DNA from: Lumbricus rubellus
Taxonomy: Eukaryota > Annelida > Clitellata > Crassiclitellata > Lumbricidae
Direction: 5' to 3'
Assembly: GCA_945859605.1 (NCBI GenBank)
Contig: OX243819.1
Span: 8,979,060 to 9,043,059, forward strand
Length of the DNA: 64,000 nucleotides
The translations under genes were made by a program, and so were the position numbers. The notes under the pieces are model-generated. The model was given only the letters and a program-made list of their open reading frames with translations. It did no database searches and had not been told where the DNA came from. Below, one piece after another: positions 11,492 through 23,363 of the stretch. Positions within the stretch are counted from its first letter, which is position 1. Every line of letters begins with the position of its first letter.

Positions 11492-12507
11492 AGGCATCGA
11501 ACGCCGAGGGAATCTGATGGACAAACCTTTGAACGTCGTCTCACATAATATGTCTAGTTATATAAATGTACGAGAACAACAATGAACTGGAGTTTAGTCG
11601 CTGTTTGTAAAAGAAAAGTATGCATGCCTCGAACATAAATCATGACAATAATTGTCTCATGAATCATGACAGTTGTCTCAGGAATCATGACAATAATTAT
11701 TATTATTCACTCAGTTATCTCTGGCTGCTTCTCTGCTTTGACTGCAGATTGCATGATTGTGTCGATGTGATTTTTATGCGCTGACTATAAGAAAGATGGG
11801 AAGCTGCGGTTTTTACTTTGTTTTACGAATACGAATACGAATGTCACTTCCACAAGATCAATAACCTTCCGATTACACTTGAGCAACAAAACATCAACAA
11901 CTTCGACGAACCAATAGTCGAACCATGATCTACCAGAGCGCGGATGTCTATATAGTATAGTGTCTGCTCGACACTATACTATACTATATTATGTGCTATA
12001 ACAAGTGCACATACAAACATACCTAGGGTACTTTGAAGAAACCGTCACTATACAAATTATAAGCTACGACATCCATACAACAATCGACCAAAACAGTTTT
12101 ATTTGTCTAGATGTAGTAGCCTACGGTAGGCCTATCTGAACGAAATCAATCCGGCCAGAATTTATTGAATTTCTTTAAAAGATCTGAATACATTTATAAG
12201 GTTTAAAGTTGATAGATTTAACTTTCAAACTTACTGTAACCCAACAATTATACTAAGCCTGTGAAATAGATTTTAAAAACACATGCGAACGAGTGACAAA
12301 CAAAAAATTTAAAAAATCATTATTGTCAACGTCACGAGATTGTTGCGGCTACGTTTGATTATTTTGCGCTAATGATTTCTGATCTGAAACTCGTCAAAGC
12401 CACTATAATATAATATTATAGCAGATCGATCTGATACCTTCAAACGTCCATTTAAGGCGAGTTCTGCACTACAAGAGGCGTTGATAGATGCTGCGATAGA
12501 CAGAGAA
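11492..12507. other. interval between EGF genes A and B
   Basis: Contains a perfect small hairpin at 11951-11985 (TATAGTATAGTGT and its inverse) followed by a SINE 3' end fragment at about 11993-12023. It should hold the 3' UTR of A and the promoter of B, but I cannot place either. Confidence 0.5.
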
Positions 12508-15500
12508 ATGTTTCCGAGTCACCGTCGTCGGGTCCTTGTCCCTTGGAAATTATCGCTTCAGTCTGCTCCTGCTGCGGTCTGCCTCCTCTATCTTTTAGCC
12601 TTGTGCTCAGCCCAACAGTTGACTGCTCGCGAGATTGCGTTTCTGCGTGACAGCGGTCTGATGAAGCCAGAGGATGTTGCGGCCGCCTACGATCAGCAGC
12701 TGAGCATCGAGAAGGTGCAGCAGTATCGGTCGGCTGCTGGGGAACTGATGGATGCGGATAGCAAGAAGATGGGATCGACGTTTCTTAACAACGGCGATGA
12801 CGTGGCGAGTGACTCGTCGAAGGGACAGAATAACGACACGGCGCTGCAACTCGGGGGCGCCTGTCCCAAGGACGCCTGCCAGAACATGGCCATCTGTATT
12901 CCGGCCGAGAAGGACAGCCAGCGACCGTACACGTGTCTTTGCCCAGACGGATACTTCGGAGAGACTTGCCAGTACGGTATGTAAGCTTACATGGGTAAAA
13001 CTATAGGCCTAGTAGCCTATCGGGGACCGATCGAATGACGACACTAACCCTATAATCATAACCCTAACCGACCCTCACGACGCCTACCCTGACCCTAAAC
13101 GACATTCGTCGGTCCCCGATAATATAGTTATGCCCTTGTAGGTTCAGATGATTAGGCCTACTGTACGGTTCGTCTAAGCCTCTAAGGGATCACTCCCCCC
13201 CGCATTTCTTGGAATTGTTCATTGTTTATCTTCCTTTTTAAGGGTATACGTATACCATATGCAGACGTCGACTCATAATTATTATTAGATCTATCGCATG
13301 GCCTTCATATACATGCAGACATGTACCCAGGACTTCTCTTAAGAAATTTTTGGAAACTGCACAACCCCTTCTCTTTTTTCCACCCTCTACAGTAAATCTG
13401 TAGTCGAAATGTTGCAGTTCAGATATCATGAGCAAATCCTTGAATGTAGAATATGCTCTGTTGGTAGGCCTATAGCACTTTGCAATCGGCTCTCTCCATT
13501 GACACGTTCTTCGTTAGGAACGGGTAGACCCTATCCCAAGCACATCTCTCCGCTGTCTCAAAACTACTTTTCTTTCTCTGGATCTTTCGCACTGGGAGCG
13601 CCTCTGAATGCTGTGAACCCGAGAGGCGCTTTACAAATCTATAAATACGGTATAATACGATATGTTTGTAAACCGTCCTGCTACTTTCTTGCGTAGATGT
13701 TATCGAATGCGTTCGTGAGCCGTGCTTACACGACGGAGATTGTCGAAAAGATAAAGAGTCGGAGAGAGGATACAAGTGCTTATGTCCGCTTGGATTCTCT
13801 GGAGTACACTGCGAATGTAGGTGCAGATTATATTCCTCTTATCTATCATACGACGAAACTATACCCTACGGATCTATACGGACGGACCATGACAAAAACG
13901 AAGAAATGTAAAATTAATGTAGCCTGCGATATTTTATGCAGTGATGATAGTGTCATAGTGATCCTGATCCTTGATTCTGCTTCCCAAGATGAGCATTTCG
14001 GGGGAACATTTCTGGGGAAGGGGTGGTGGTGTGGGGTTCACCATAGGTCGTGCAGAGAGGAGGCGTTTTCGCACATCGAGATGTCAGTATATTGGCTATC
14101 CTCAATGCTCCATCGTGTAACTGCGCCACTGCTCGCACTTTGGCAGTGCCAGTCCCAAGCCTGGAGAAAGGAGGAGGACGGATCGAGGGACACTAAAATA
14201 TCGTTGTTAAAATTAAAATAGTATAAGCTCCATCGTGTGGCTATTGTGTGCATGCTACCAATGATCGTTACAAAGACGATAAAAGTTCATTAACATTCGT
14301 CAATTTATTTGTAAGCAGGACTGTACACTGTGTACAGGTTCCCGGACAATTCGGAGCGGGACAATTGGGATCGGACAATTCGGACCGGACAATTCGGAGC
14401 GGACAATTCGGAACCGGACAATTTGGAGCGGACAATTTGGAGCGGACAATTCGGAGACGGACAATTTGGAGTAAATTCTGGAGCGGACAATTCGGACCCA
14501 GACAATTTGGAGCGGACAATTCGGAGCGGACAATTCGGAACCGGACAATTTGGACCGGACAATCTGGAGCGGACAATTTGGAGCGGACCATTCGGAGCAG
14601 GCAATGCTTAACAGTCAAAATTAATGATGGAACTCGGATTTTCATACCCATCTCCATCACCCAAATAGACCTACAGGAGGCTTTACTTTTTCTGCCAGGT
14701 GTCTTAAAGACTTTTCTTTTTCCATGAGTTCTTCGCACTGGGACTGGAGTGCCTCTGATTAGGTTGCACCGGTACTGTGAGAGGCTCTTAATAAGTCCAA
14801 ATATAAAATAGAATAGGTTGACCGGATGGGCCACTGGACATTAGAGTCAATACTAAAATTAGTCAGTTTAGCACCCCACCGTCTCTCAGTCTGCGTGTAG
14901 GCTACGTCTACTTGTTCGTATGTTTTTTGCCCGTTTGTCTTCGATGATTTGGCAGTAGTCATAGAGCTCCTGCTTTAAGCTAGATTTAAACCTTAAATTG
15001 CAGTAAAATATATTAATAGTTTAGCTCTAATCAGAAACCTGACTAACAAGCATACAGGAACAGGACTATGGTTGTAAGAAAACTGCAATGATTTAAATGA
15101 GCTGCCTATAGGTTGGTAAATTAGTGCATTTAACTAATAGTTTCAGTTGCTTAGTTTAAGCTTTGGAATGCAGGGTCTTGAAGATCGTATACATAGGACG
15201 TTTGTTTGGTGCCGTATAAGTATTTTATTGCCACACTGTTTTTGATCGACGCAGGCCTGTGATGTTTCGATTCGACACAATTATTGTAGGCCTATTTTAA
15301 GTATTTTATTGCCACACTGTTTTTGATTGACGCAGGCATGTGATGTTTCTGATGTTTCAATTCGACACAATTGTTTTATATACACTCCGAATTGTCCGGG
15401 TCCGAATTGTCCGGGCCCGAATTGTCCGTCTCCGAATTGTCCGGTCCGAAATGTCCGTCTCCGAATTGTCCACTCCCAATTGTCCGCTCCCAATTGTCCG

Positions 15501-18500
15501 CTCCAAATTGTCCGAATCCGAATTGTCCGGGTCCGAATTGTCCGCTCCCAATTGTCCGCTCCCAATTGTCCGTCTCCGAATTGTCCGCTCCAAATTGTCC
15601 GTCTCCGAATTGTCCGGTCCGAATTGTCCGCTCCCAATTGTCCCGCTCCGAATTGTCCGGACACCCTGTGTACAGTAGGCCTACACGTAACACGAGGGTA
15701 GCATTTAAAGGCCCTATATATAATTATATACGCGGGCATGTACTGTGATGTACAGTGTATAGCGCGCGCACTCACCTCAAAATAGGGGCCTAATTATTTG
15801 CTCATGCACTTCGGCGTGAAACTCTGATCTGTGTCCACGCTGTAGTCGGGAACGCTCTGAGTAAATCTTGAAGAGGTGCTAAAACAAGTGATCATACATA
15901 GATAGCCTACACACACACATACATACATACACACATACATACATACATACATACATACATACATACATACATACATACATACATGCTGCAAAATGTATAC
16001 AGCCTTATGGTGGTGGTGGTTCTCTGCCCGAAGGCAGGTCCTATAGCTTGCGCCACCTGGGGATGAGATGAATGAGGTGGTTTCCCGTTGCCTTCCCCAC
16101 AGACAATGATGGGTAAGTAACTTGCCCAAGGTCGCTCCGCAGCCGCTTGCGCCACCGCATTCCATGCGTGCTAGCCCGAGATATCTAAATCTCTGAATGT
16201 CAACTCCTAGCCCGGGGCTTGAACCGCAGTCCGTTGCATCCAACAGATGAATGCTGCTCTCGCTTACCGGTGTAGCTAACTAGACCAGTATAGGCTTATA
16301 GGCTATGGTTATGTTTCTTTTTCACAGTCATTTCCAATATTAGCGATTCGAAGGGAGATTCGGGGGACGTCTCCATTGATCCGTGGTTCCTTTCCTACAT
16401 CGCCATCTGGTGTATTCTCATCTTGGCTTGTGGCCTCAGTCTCGTCATCGCCGTTGAAGCCGAGAGGTAGACGATTAGGCTACAAATAATTTTCACATTC
16501 AGTTCGTACGTATAGCTACAGATGATCAAGCAAAACCATCAGCGCTCGTGAATAAGCAGGTGCCCTAGCTGCGCTTGATTTTAGAGTGGCGCTTTAGAAA
16601 TCTGGAGATTACGATTGCGATCCATAAATCGTAAAAATCGCAACTTCTACAGCGCCCAGAAAAGCTAAATCGCGGAAACCAGCTCATTCACAGGCGTGAT
16701 GGCGTCAAACAGTTGGACCGACACGGTCAGTCCTGCGCAGATCTAAATAGGCTATAGTGAAGTGCTTCGGCCAAGCCACGGAGAACTCATGCACATATAA
16801 AAAAAGAGGGGGTGGGGGCACTTGCCTCATCTGGAAAATTGACACCTGATTTTCTAACTACTACTTTTTGGGTTTTAGCAAATTTCTCTTCACAAATTTA
16901 CAATTTGAACATCTATAAAAAAAATTGGCTACTCGTTTAATTATCTGTAACTCTTATTGCATTTGTAAGCTTTTGTTAAGAAATGTAACGTGAGTTACGT
17001 GACCATATAGGCCTAATGTTTTGCCCCTGCTGCAAAACATGTCAGCGGGCGCCCGTGCCCGAGAGCTTAACAACAATTATCATTATCTGCCATTATGAGG
17101 GATGAGAATACACCGTGATTAAAAAAAAACTAAGCCAAATTGCTTTTCTTATATCTCTAAAGCCTGATAACATATCACGCTAAAATTTTCCAAATATTTA
17201 GAGAAGTGGACCAAGAATATGATTCCGAAATTTTATAAAATAAAGTTGAACGGATAAAAAGATATGAATATTTAAACCTCGTATGCCGAAATTGCAGTTT
17301 ACAAGCAATTTTCTGTCAGATTCAGTAAAAAGTAAGCTAAACTGTGTTTCTTATATCTCCAATGTCTGATAGTTAATCACACTAAAATTTTCCAGATATT
17401 TAAGGAATTGAACCAAGAATAGGAATACAAAATATCATGTCATACATTTGAACGGATAGAAAGATATGAATATTTAAGCTTCATCCCCCGAAATATCAGT
17501 TTTCAGCAAGTCTGTTATGGTGTTCGTTGCGGTTTCGATGCTTGATAGTTGACAATTTTTTGTCTTCAGGAATCCTGGAGTAAAATTAACGGAACTCGTA
17601 TATTATCGCAATGTTCTGCTGTCACAGCATCCTCCACCTGTTATCAGAAATCTATAGCCCCAGAAGGCTGTTCTCTTTTTTAACAGAACAGCGCCAGCCC
17701 ACAGAGTCAATGAAACCATCGAAATGCTGACTTCGTTTCTCCCACATTATGGCCTCCGAACAACCCAGATTTGAATCAAATCGACTATAAAGTGTGGAGC
17801 ATGCATGATGCAAGGCCGAGTCTATCAGCCAATTATCCATGATATAAACGATCTGAGGCAACGCTTGCTGGAAGTGTGGGATGGCCTGGACAAGGATAAT
17901 CGACGACGCTGTTGCCCAATGCATGGCGCCAGCGCCTCCAGGTTTGCGTGCACGCAGGAGGAGGACATTTTGAGCATGTTGTATAATTAAAAAATCAAAC
18001 CATACTGTTGGGTCATATTGTCAGTTCAATTCTCTACATATCTGGAAAATTTTGGAATGATTAATCATTAGGGATTAGAGATAATAAGGAAACATTTTAT
18101 TGAATCTGACAGAAAATTGCTTGTAAACTGCAATTTCGGCATATGAAGTTTAAATATTCATATCTTTTTATCCGTTCAACTTTTTCTCATGAAATTTTGG
18201 AATCATATTCTTGGTCCAATTCTCTAAATATTTGGAAAATTTTAGCATGATATATTATCTTGTATTAGAAATATATAAAAAAACAGTTTGGCTTAGTTTT
18301 TTTTAAATCACGGTGTATAATGAGAAATGAACTCTAATGTGATCATTAGGCCAATCCAGGAACTCTTCCAGGATCCTTCCTTACTGAACTTAAAACTGTT
18401 CTTTTTTTGGGCGAGCTGGAGCCGGGAGCGCCTCTGAGTAGGCCTAGTTTTTTTTAATTGAATGATTGCTATATAAATGTCCGAATGAGTGAATGAATGA

Positions 18501-20680
18501 ATATTTCTATTCGCAGACGACTGACATTCGAGCGCTATAAGCTCTACACGGCTCTCGGTTATGCGATACCATTTCCTCGACTCGACTTCTGCCGACTGAT
18601 TGACCATGCTGTTCGTCGCTGCGTGTGTTGCCTTGGATGGTGCGTTCCAGAAGACGATTCAGCATTTCCGGAGTTTCCTAAGCCTGCCACTTCTGCCACC
18701 ACCACCACCGATGCAGTTGTTGCAACTCAACCAGGTTTAAAATAACTGTCACTTATGTGCAAGGGAGTCATTCCATAATTCAACAGATCATTCTGTCTAC
18801 AAATTGTTGGCGTACGCTTGCAAGCAATGATGTCTACGATTACGATTACGATTACGATTATGGTACTTTGTAGGGTGAAAAATTGAATTAGTCTAATCGT
18901 GTAGCCTATGTAGGCTACTTTGCATTTCTAAAGCACCAATCGTAAGAATAGCCTACGTGTGGCTTTTAATGTACACTGTGTCCGGAAAAAAAACAACCAG
19001 TTTTGTAAATATGAAAATAAATAGTAAATATTCATCGATTTTCACAATTCAAACACCATTTTAATCCTGACATATTTCTCTAACAATTGTGAAAATATAA
19101 AAGTTCCAGTCCAAATAATGACGTCATAATGACGTCATTTGCACAAAAAGTCAAATTTAAGAGATAAATGCGCAAAATCATCCACAATTTCAATATTTTA
19201 TCATGTAATTTATCAATAATAAATGTAAGTTTAAATTTATTTTTATATCTGAATTATGTCAGACTGCAATTTGTGGTCAAAGAGTACACCTTTGGCTTCA
19301 ACATAAGCGTCAAAAGGGTCGCGCTAATACCCAACAGCAGCATCGATAACCAGCTTATCAAAACCTCCGAGGCGTTAACAATTCGCTTACGGAGTTCTTC
19401 AATGTCTCTTATCCTTGTCTTGTAGCCTGCACCTTCTCCTCCATCAATCTCCAACTCTTATTATCAGTGGGATTTAAGCGGGCGGCCGTTTTGCGGCCAA
19501 AGATTAAGATGAATGAATTCCGAGTCTTTTTAGTCAACAGATCAACAGATTCACGAACTCAGTGAGCTGAAGCGCTATTTTGTTGAAATGTGTAGGCTAT
19601 TGTTCCGAATATTCTCGGATATCAGGCACCACTTTTTTATAGAGCAGACAATCCCTCTAATAAGCTGCATTTATTTTCACTTCTGGTTCTATTAAATGGA
19701 TTTCCGTTTTACCAAAAGCCAATAATACCAACCGAACCATGCATGAATGGCCGGCTATATGCATTTTGATGCAACTGACGTCATTATGACGTCATTATTT
19801 GGACTGGAACTTTTATATTTTCACAATTGTTAGAGAAATATGTCAGGATTAAAATGGTGTTTGAATTGTGAAAATCGATGAATATTTACTATTTATTTTC
19901 ATATTTACAAAACTGGTTGTTTTTTTTCCGGACACAGTGTAGACCACAAAAATGTTCTCGGTTGGATTTGTAGTTTTAGTGGAGTAAGCTTATAGTTCTA
20001 TAAATTTATAGGGAGAGCGGGGATCTGTATAGACTATTGACAGTCTAATTTAATGGTGATTTATGGGTCTGACCAATGATGATAGATTCATTTGCAGTTT
20101 TAAGGGCATTGTTTTATTCCCATAATCAGAACAACTTAACTCTTTTCATGCAATAATTTTTAAAGTATTTACAGTGAAACAATGTTCCCGGTTGGATTTG
20201 TAATGGAGTGTACAGGGCCTAGGCCAGACACTTATATTGGACCCATCTTTCAAGCACTGTCAAACAGTTCCTTTTATTACTATACTATAGATATCGGATG
20301 CCAGGGGCGCAACCAGAAATTTTTTCTGGGGGGTGCTCAAAATGATTATTGTAAGCGCCGATGGTGCGAAGTAGGAACTTGCTTGATTGTGTAATCTTAA
20401 AGACCGAATGACCTCTACCCCCCCCCCCACGCACCAAAAAAACTCATCGGATTTGGAAAATTTGCGTGGGTCACCTTTTTAGCCTGGGGGGGTGCTCAAG
20501 CACCCCCCCAGCACCTCCCTAGTTGCGCCACTGTCGGATGCAACATGCCAATAGCAAACTTGTCTGTAGATATTCATGTATGATATCAATCTTGGTGTGA
20601 GATGACGTTGGGTTTGTTTGTTTTTTGCAGAGTCTACTGCGGGTGGAAAAGCCCCTGCAGGTCATGCCACGAAGCCATGA
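12508..20680 (+). CDS. EGF gene B: two-EGF type I membrane protein (5 exons)
   Basis: Proposed exons are 12508-12976, 13697-13816, 16328-16466, 18517-18734 and 20631-20680, phases 1,1,2,1 exactly as in gene A, giving 331 aa. A signal peptide precedes CSA-QQ (about residue 36). EGF-like domains are at 119-154 and 161-195; the second EGF exon is 120 nt, the same as in gene A. A transmembrane helix covers about 217-239. The cytoplasmic segment LTFERYKLYTALGYAIP matches the equivalent region of A, and RRCVCCLGWC is again a Cys cluster. The long Pro/Ala stalk of A is absent. A possible poly(A) signal AATAAA lies at 21092. If the weak donor at 18735 is not used, translation would stop at 18745 instead. 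The biological role is unknown. Confidence 0.75.
13018..13122. repeat. foldback sequence with ATCGGGGACCGA ends
   Basis: TATCGGGGACCGATCGAATG at the left is inverted at the right (CATTCGTCGGTCCCCGATA, one small difference). The loop contains AACCCTAACCGACCCTCACG, which also occurs in the hairpin at 46763-47002. Confidence 0.7.
13545..13665 (+). mobile_element. LINE/SINE 3' end fragment
   Basis: CACTGGGAGCGCCTCTGAAT and GAGAGGCGCTTTACAAATCT match fragments at 14725-14818 and, inverted, 45228-45305. The upstream frame reads like the end of a LINE ORF. Confidence 0.55.
14337..15666. mobile_element. foldback (TU/FB-like) element with arrays of GGACAATTCGGAGC
   Basis: The left arm (14337-14612) is an array of 13-14 bp units GGACAATTCGGAGC and variants; the right arm (15388-15666) is the same array inverted. 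An exact 8-bp duplication TGTGTACA flanks it (14329-14336 and 15667-15674). The ends read GGTTCCCGGACAATT and, inverted, GGGTGTCCGGACAATT. The centre holds a LINE/SINE 3' fragment (14725-14818) and a direct tandem duplication of about 78 bp (15222-15300 and 15301-15375). Inverted arms made of short tandem repeats define foldback elements such as Drosophila FB and sea-urchin TU. No ORF is convincing. It lies in intron 2 of gene B. Confidence 0.8.
15795..15985 (+). mobile_element. 5'-truncated SINE with (CATA)n tail
   Basis: Retains the 3' half of the SINE (CACTTCGGCGTGAAACTCTG to AGAGGTGCTAAAACAAGTG), followed by CACA/CATA repeats up to about 15984. Confidence 0.8.
16541..16696. mobile_element. 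MITE, AGCGCTCGTGAATAAGC family
   Basis: Left end AGCGCTCGTGAATAAGCAGG; the right end ACCAGCTCATTCACAGGCG is a diverged inverse. A better-preserved copy is at 39146-39376 and a solitary end at about 6575-6620. Confidence 0.6.
17111..18315. mobile_element. Tc1/mariner-like element with long inverted arms
   Basis: TA dinucleotides flank both ends (17109-17110, 18316-18317). The left end CACCGTGATTAAAAAAAAAC is inverted at the right end, and the arms remain similar for several hundred bases (for example TTGCAGTTTACAAGCAATTT near both ends). The centre encodes a degraded mariner transposase C-terminus: NNPDLNQIDYKVWS near 17755 and then ND-LRQRLLEVWDGL. A second copy is at 29680-30678. It sits in intron 3 of gene B. 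Confidence 0.85.
18340..18500 (+). mobile_element. LINE 3' end fragment
   Basis: Reads as a LINE ORF end (LTELKTVLF) followed by the shared 3' tail CCGGGAGCGCCTCTGAGTAG and GCTATATAAATG, ending in GAATGAATGAAT. It lies just upstream of gene B exon 4. Confidence 0.55.
18974..19939. mobile_element. Tc1/mariner-like element, CACTGTGTCCGGAAA ends
   Basis: TA flanks both ends (18972-18973, 19940-19941). Inverted arms of about 165 bp begin CACTGTGTCCGGAAAAAAAA and end in AATGACGTCAT words. The middle, on the minus strand, has a short transposase remnant, KTRIRDIEELRKRIVNASEVL without its first residue, resembling the mariner C-terminal region. It lies in the last intron of gene B. Confidence 0.85.
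20302..20533. mobile_element. hAT-type MITE
   Basis: Ends CAGGGGCGCAACCAG and, inverted, CAGTGGCGCAACTAG, flanked by an exact 8-bp duplication TCGGATGC (20294-20301, 20534-20541). Internal GGGGGGTGCTCAA and its inverse form a subterminal hairpin. No ORF. It lies in the last intron of gene B. Confidence 0.9.
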
Positions 20681-21014
20681 GAAGCGCAGTCAAAGATGAA
20701 GCTAGAGCAGTCTGACACTTGTAGGTTGTCGACCGTTGTAGACTAAATTAACTGGTTCGCTGTTTCGTGATCTAGCAAAGCACATTGAGCATTCAAACTG
20801 GTTTGATAATTCTAAAATATGAACCGCGGTTTAAGTTTTGATAATCCTGTAGGACAGTAGGGTAATATACACGTGAACAGGTATTTATGTTATGCCATTA
20901 ACAGATGTAGCATTGTAGCAGGCATAACATTATTGGCTATAATTGTTAATCATGCTATTATAGCTAATTGGACAATCGAATTAGGTATGGCTTGTTTTTA
21001 TGGCCGCATGAATT

Positions 21015-21060
<46 letters not shown>
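21015..21060. repeat. (CAT)n microsatellite
   Basis: Pure CAT triplets downstream of gene B, within its probable 3' UTR. Confidence 0.9.
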
Positions 21061-21218
21061 GTATAATCATCATCATTATATCGTCATGTGAAATAAACTG
21101 TAAAGAAATTATTTAGCATTTCATTTTAAGTGATCGTCAGGTTGAATTTCAATTTATCAAGCACTTACAATGTATTTTTAGCATAGTGCCAATAATTATA
21201 GCCTATTGAATGAAGGAC

Positions 21219-21345
21219 AGTGTGAGAATTGTAGAAAAATAACTGAGGGGTTGGACCATTATCAACCTGGAATTGGGGTGTGAAAAACACACTTTACTAT
21301 GGGACTCTAAGAAAGACTGGGGGTTGAAACCCCCAACTCCCCCGG
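21219..21345. mobile_element. short MITE, AGTGTGAGAATTG family
   Basis: Starts AGTGTGAGAATTGTAG; flanked by near-identical 8-mers TGAAGGAC (21211-21218) and TGAAGGAT (21346-21353). A second copy in the other orientation is at 29262-29401, also with an 8-bp duplication. Confidence 0.75.
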
Positions 21346-21895
21346 TGAAGGATATGTCCCAAATTGTCAGGGTGGACAGATGTTTCTGAGGAACAGACTT
21401 ATTCTGGGTCCGGCTATTCAAAAATAGTTAGCCTACAGTTGGATGCTTATAGAGGCCCGGGTTGCCGGAAGGCGAGAGACAAAGGAGCTACTTCTTATTC
21501 CTCGGTTTTTATGGTAGATATGCTACCCGGAATCATTTACAATAAATTTATCCGAGGGGCTGCAGCTGTTCAAACCTGATGCAGCCTTAATGTCGCCTAC
21601 AATGTAATGATAGCTATTGCAATGTATATATTAAGTATAATAGGCTACATATATATATATATATATACAAATAAATATATATATATATATACATTATATA
21701 TAGTGAGTTAATAGAGTAATTAGCTTTTCGTACATTTTATTGACTTTGACAAAAAATGTCACATGTACAATAACTATAATCTCTCTTGCAAGTGAACCGT
21801 TGAAATCCTAATAGAACGAGATTTCCGGACTTCACCAACATGTAGGACTGAGCATTTAGTTGCATATCAGTAGGCCTATGCATTATCTTTCTAAA

Positions 21896-22186
21896 CAGCG
21901 GCCACCGCAGGCGTAGCCTACGCACTTACGCAAGTGCGTACAGCGCTGAAAGGCTACAAAATACTTTTAAAAAATAAATTACAAATTAATGCGTAAAATA
22001 TTAATTCAAAGCTATGGAATTCTTATTTTGCCAAATCTATTATCCATGCACTACTATTAACATCCGAAATTAGCTCTATATGCGCATACCCACTTGCAGC
22101 AAAAAGCTTATAAATGTTGGCGATAGTGTGCGTACATTATTTTGTGCAAGCTGTGCGTACAGGAAAAATTCCTGGGGGCCCCGCTG
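21896..22186. mobile_element. hAT-type MITE
   Basis: Ends CAGCGGCCACCGCAGG and, inverted, CAGCGGGGCCCCCAGG, flanked by an exact 8-bp duplication TTTCTAAA (21888-21895, 22187-22194). No coding capacity. Confidence 0.85.
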
Positions 22187-22229
22187 TTTCTAAATGATAA
22201 TAGGCGTAACTGGTAAACCTATACATAAC

Positions 22230-22521
22230 CATGGGCGCCCGCAGATATTTTTGCAAGAGGGGGCAAAGTTAAGTTCTGTGATATATTAAAATTTTTAAGC
22301 AAGAGCCTGAAAACGGAAAGCAGGAAATTAAGAATATGGGCATTTTCATAGGAACTTCAAAATTTAATATTTTTTCAGTTCATTCTGTGCATATTTAGTA
22401 TCATTAACACTTCTGTAACAGTTCATTTTGACGAAATTTGTTCAAGGCCAAAAAAGATCACTTTAAAAAATAGGTTTCAACTTTCCAGGGGGGCAAGTAC
22501 CTCTATGTGCGGGCGTCCATG
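22230..22521. mobile_element. MITE, CATGGGCGCCCGC family
   Basis: Left end CATGGGCGCCCGCAGATATT; right end inverted reads CATGGACGCCCGCACATAG. Flanks ACATAAC and ACATAAG (22223-22229, 22523-22529) suggest a target duplication. The interior has GAGGGGGCAAAG and CCAGGGGGGCAAGTA in inverted order. Degraded relatives are near 3437-3509 and 16785-17060. Confidence 0.7.
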
Positions 22522-22833
22522 GACATAAGAGATCTTACAGGAGGCGTTTGGATCTACATTGAACTCTGCAATTCCAAACAAAAATGATAAACTTAATGTG
22601 TTGTAGTTGGAATGTTTCTATACTAAGTTTTCTCAACTGGTTCCGCCATTCATCTTCCTCTCCTATCCTCTTGAATCCAAGGCGGCTGAGTTAGCATTTA
22701 CAGCTTGTTGGAGGACGGGTGGGTTTTAAAAGTACAATGTGAAGATTTCTTCTCAGAAATAAAAACCTTGATCTACTTCTACTTTTTACAGTTTTACTGC
22801 TTGACCAGTCTTCCACTCAGCATTTGCAGCAGT

Positions 22834-23202
22834 ACTAGAGTGTCAGCATTTGAGAGAAAATGCTATATGAAAATCCTGAGGATACGATATACGCAGAAAG
22901 TTAGCAATGAAGAGGTATGCAAAAGGGTGGATATGACTGAGAACCTTATGCAGAAGGTAAACGAACGAAAATTGAAACTGTTTGGACATATCTGCAGAAT
23001 GAAAGAGGACATAGAGATCAGGACTCTGATGTTTGGTATAATGGAGGGCACCAACAAAAGAGAAAGGTCGCATCGAGAATGGACTGATGACATTGTAGAT
23101 TGGTGTGGAAAAGACCTACAGATAGCTATTATAGCTATTACAATGTGACCCAGGACAGACTCCAGTCTAGAGACATTGTGAAAAAGGCATTGGATAGGCT
23201 AC
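22834..23202 (+). pseudogene. LINE reverse-transcriptase C-terminal fragment
   Basis: The frame reads AFERKCYMKILRIRYTQKVS, then VNERKLKLFGHICRM and REWTDDIVDWCGKDLQ. This order is characteristic of the C-terminus of many animal non-LTR retrotransposon proteins. Downstream NVTQDRLQSRDIVKKALD continues the similarity after a frameshift. A GTT/GAT microsatellite follows directly, as expected of a retrotransposon tail. The 5' part is missing, so this is a dead 5'-truncated copy. Confidence 0.8.
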
Positions 23203-23226
23203 CTACGGGCATTGAACCCACGTTGT

Positions 23227-23280
23227 TGTTGTTGTCGATGATGATGATGACGACGACGATGATGATGATGATCTACAACT
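23227..23280. repeat. (GTT)n(GAT)n(GAC)n microsatellite
   Basis: Triplet repeats following the LINE fragment. Confidence 0.85.
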
Positions 23281-23363
23281 AAACGAATTTCCTAACCGAC
23301 TACCGACAACGACCGCCAAAACTAAGGAGCAAATGTTCTGATAATAAAGCCATATTACATGGT

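Noticed and set aside
12481..12507. Upstream TTG start for gene B
   Set aside because: Eukaryotic initiation at TTG is unlikely, and ATG at 12508 is in frame just before a good signal peptide.
14248..15775. Several 80-190 residue frames on both strands
   Set aside because: They arise from the 13-14 bp foldback arrays and carry the array period; no independent protein signature.
18735..18745. Stop codon at 18743-18745 as the end of gene B
   Set aside because: Kept only as an alternative: a phase-matching last exon at 20631-20680 parallels gene A, although the donor GTTTAA is weak.
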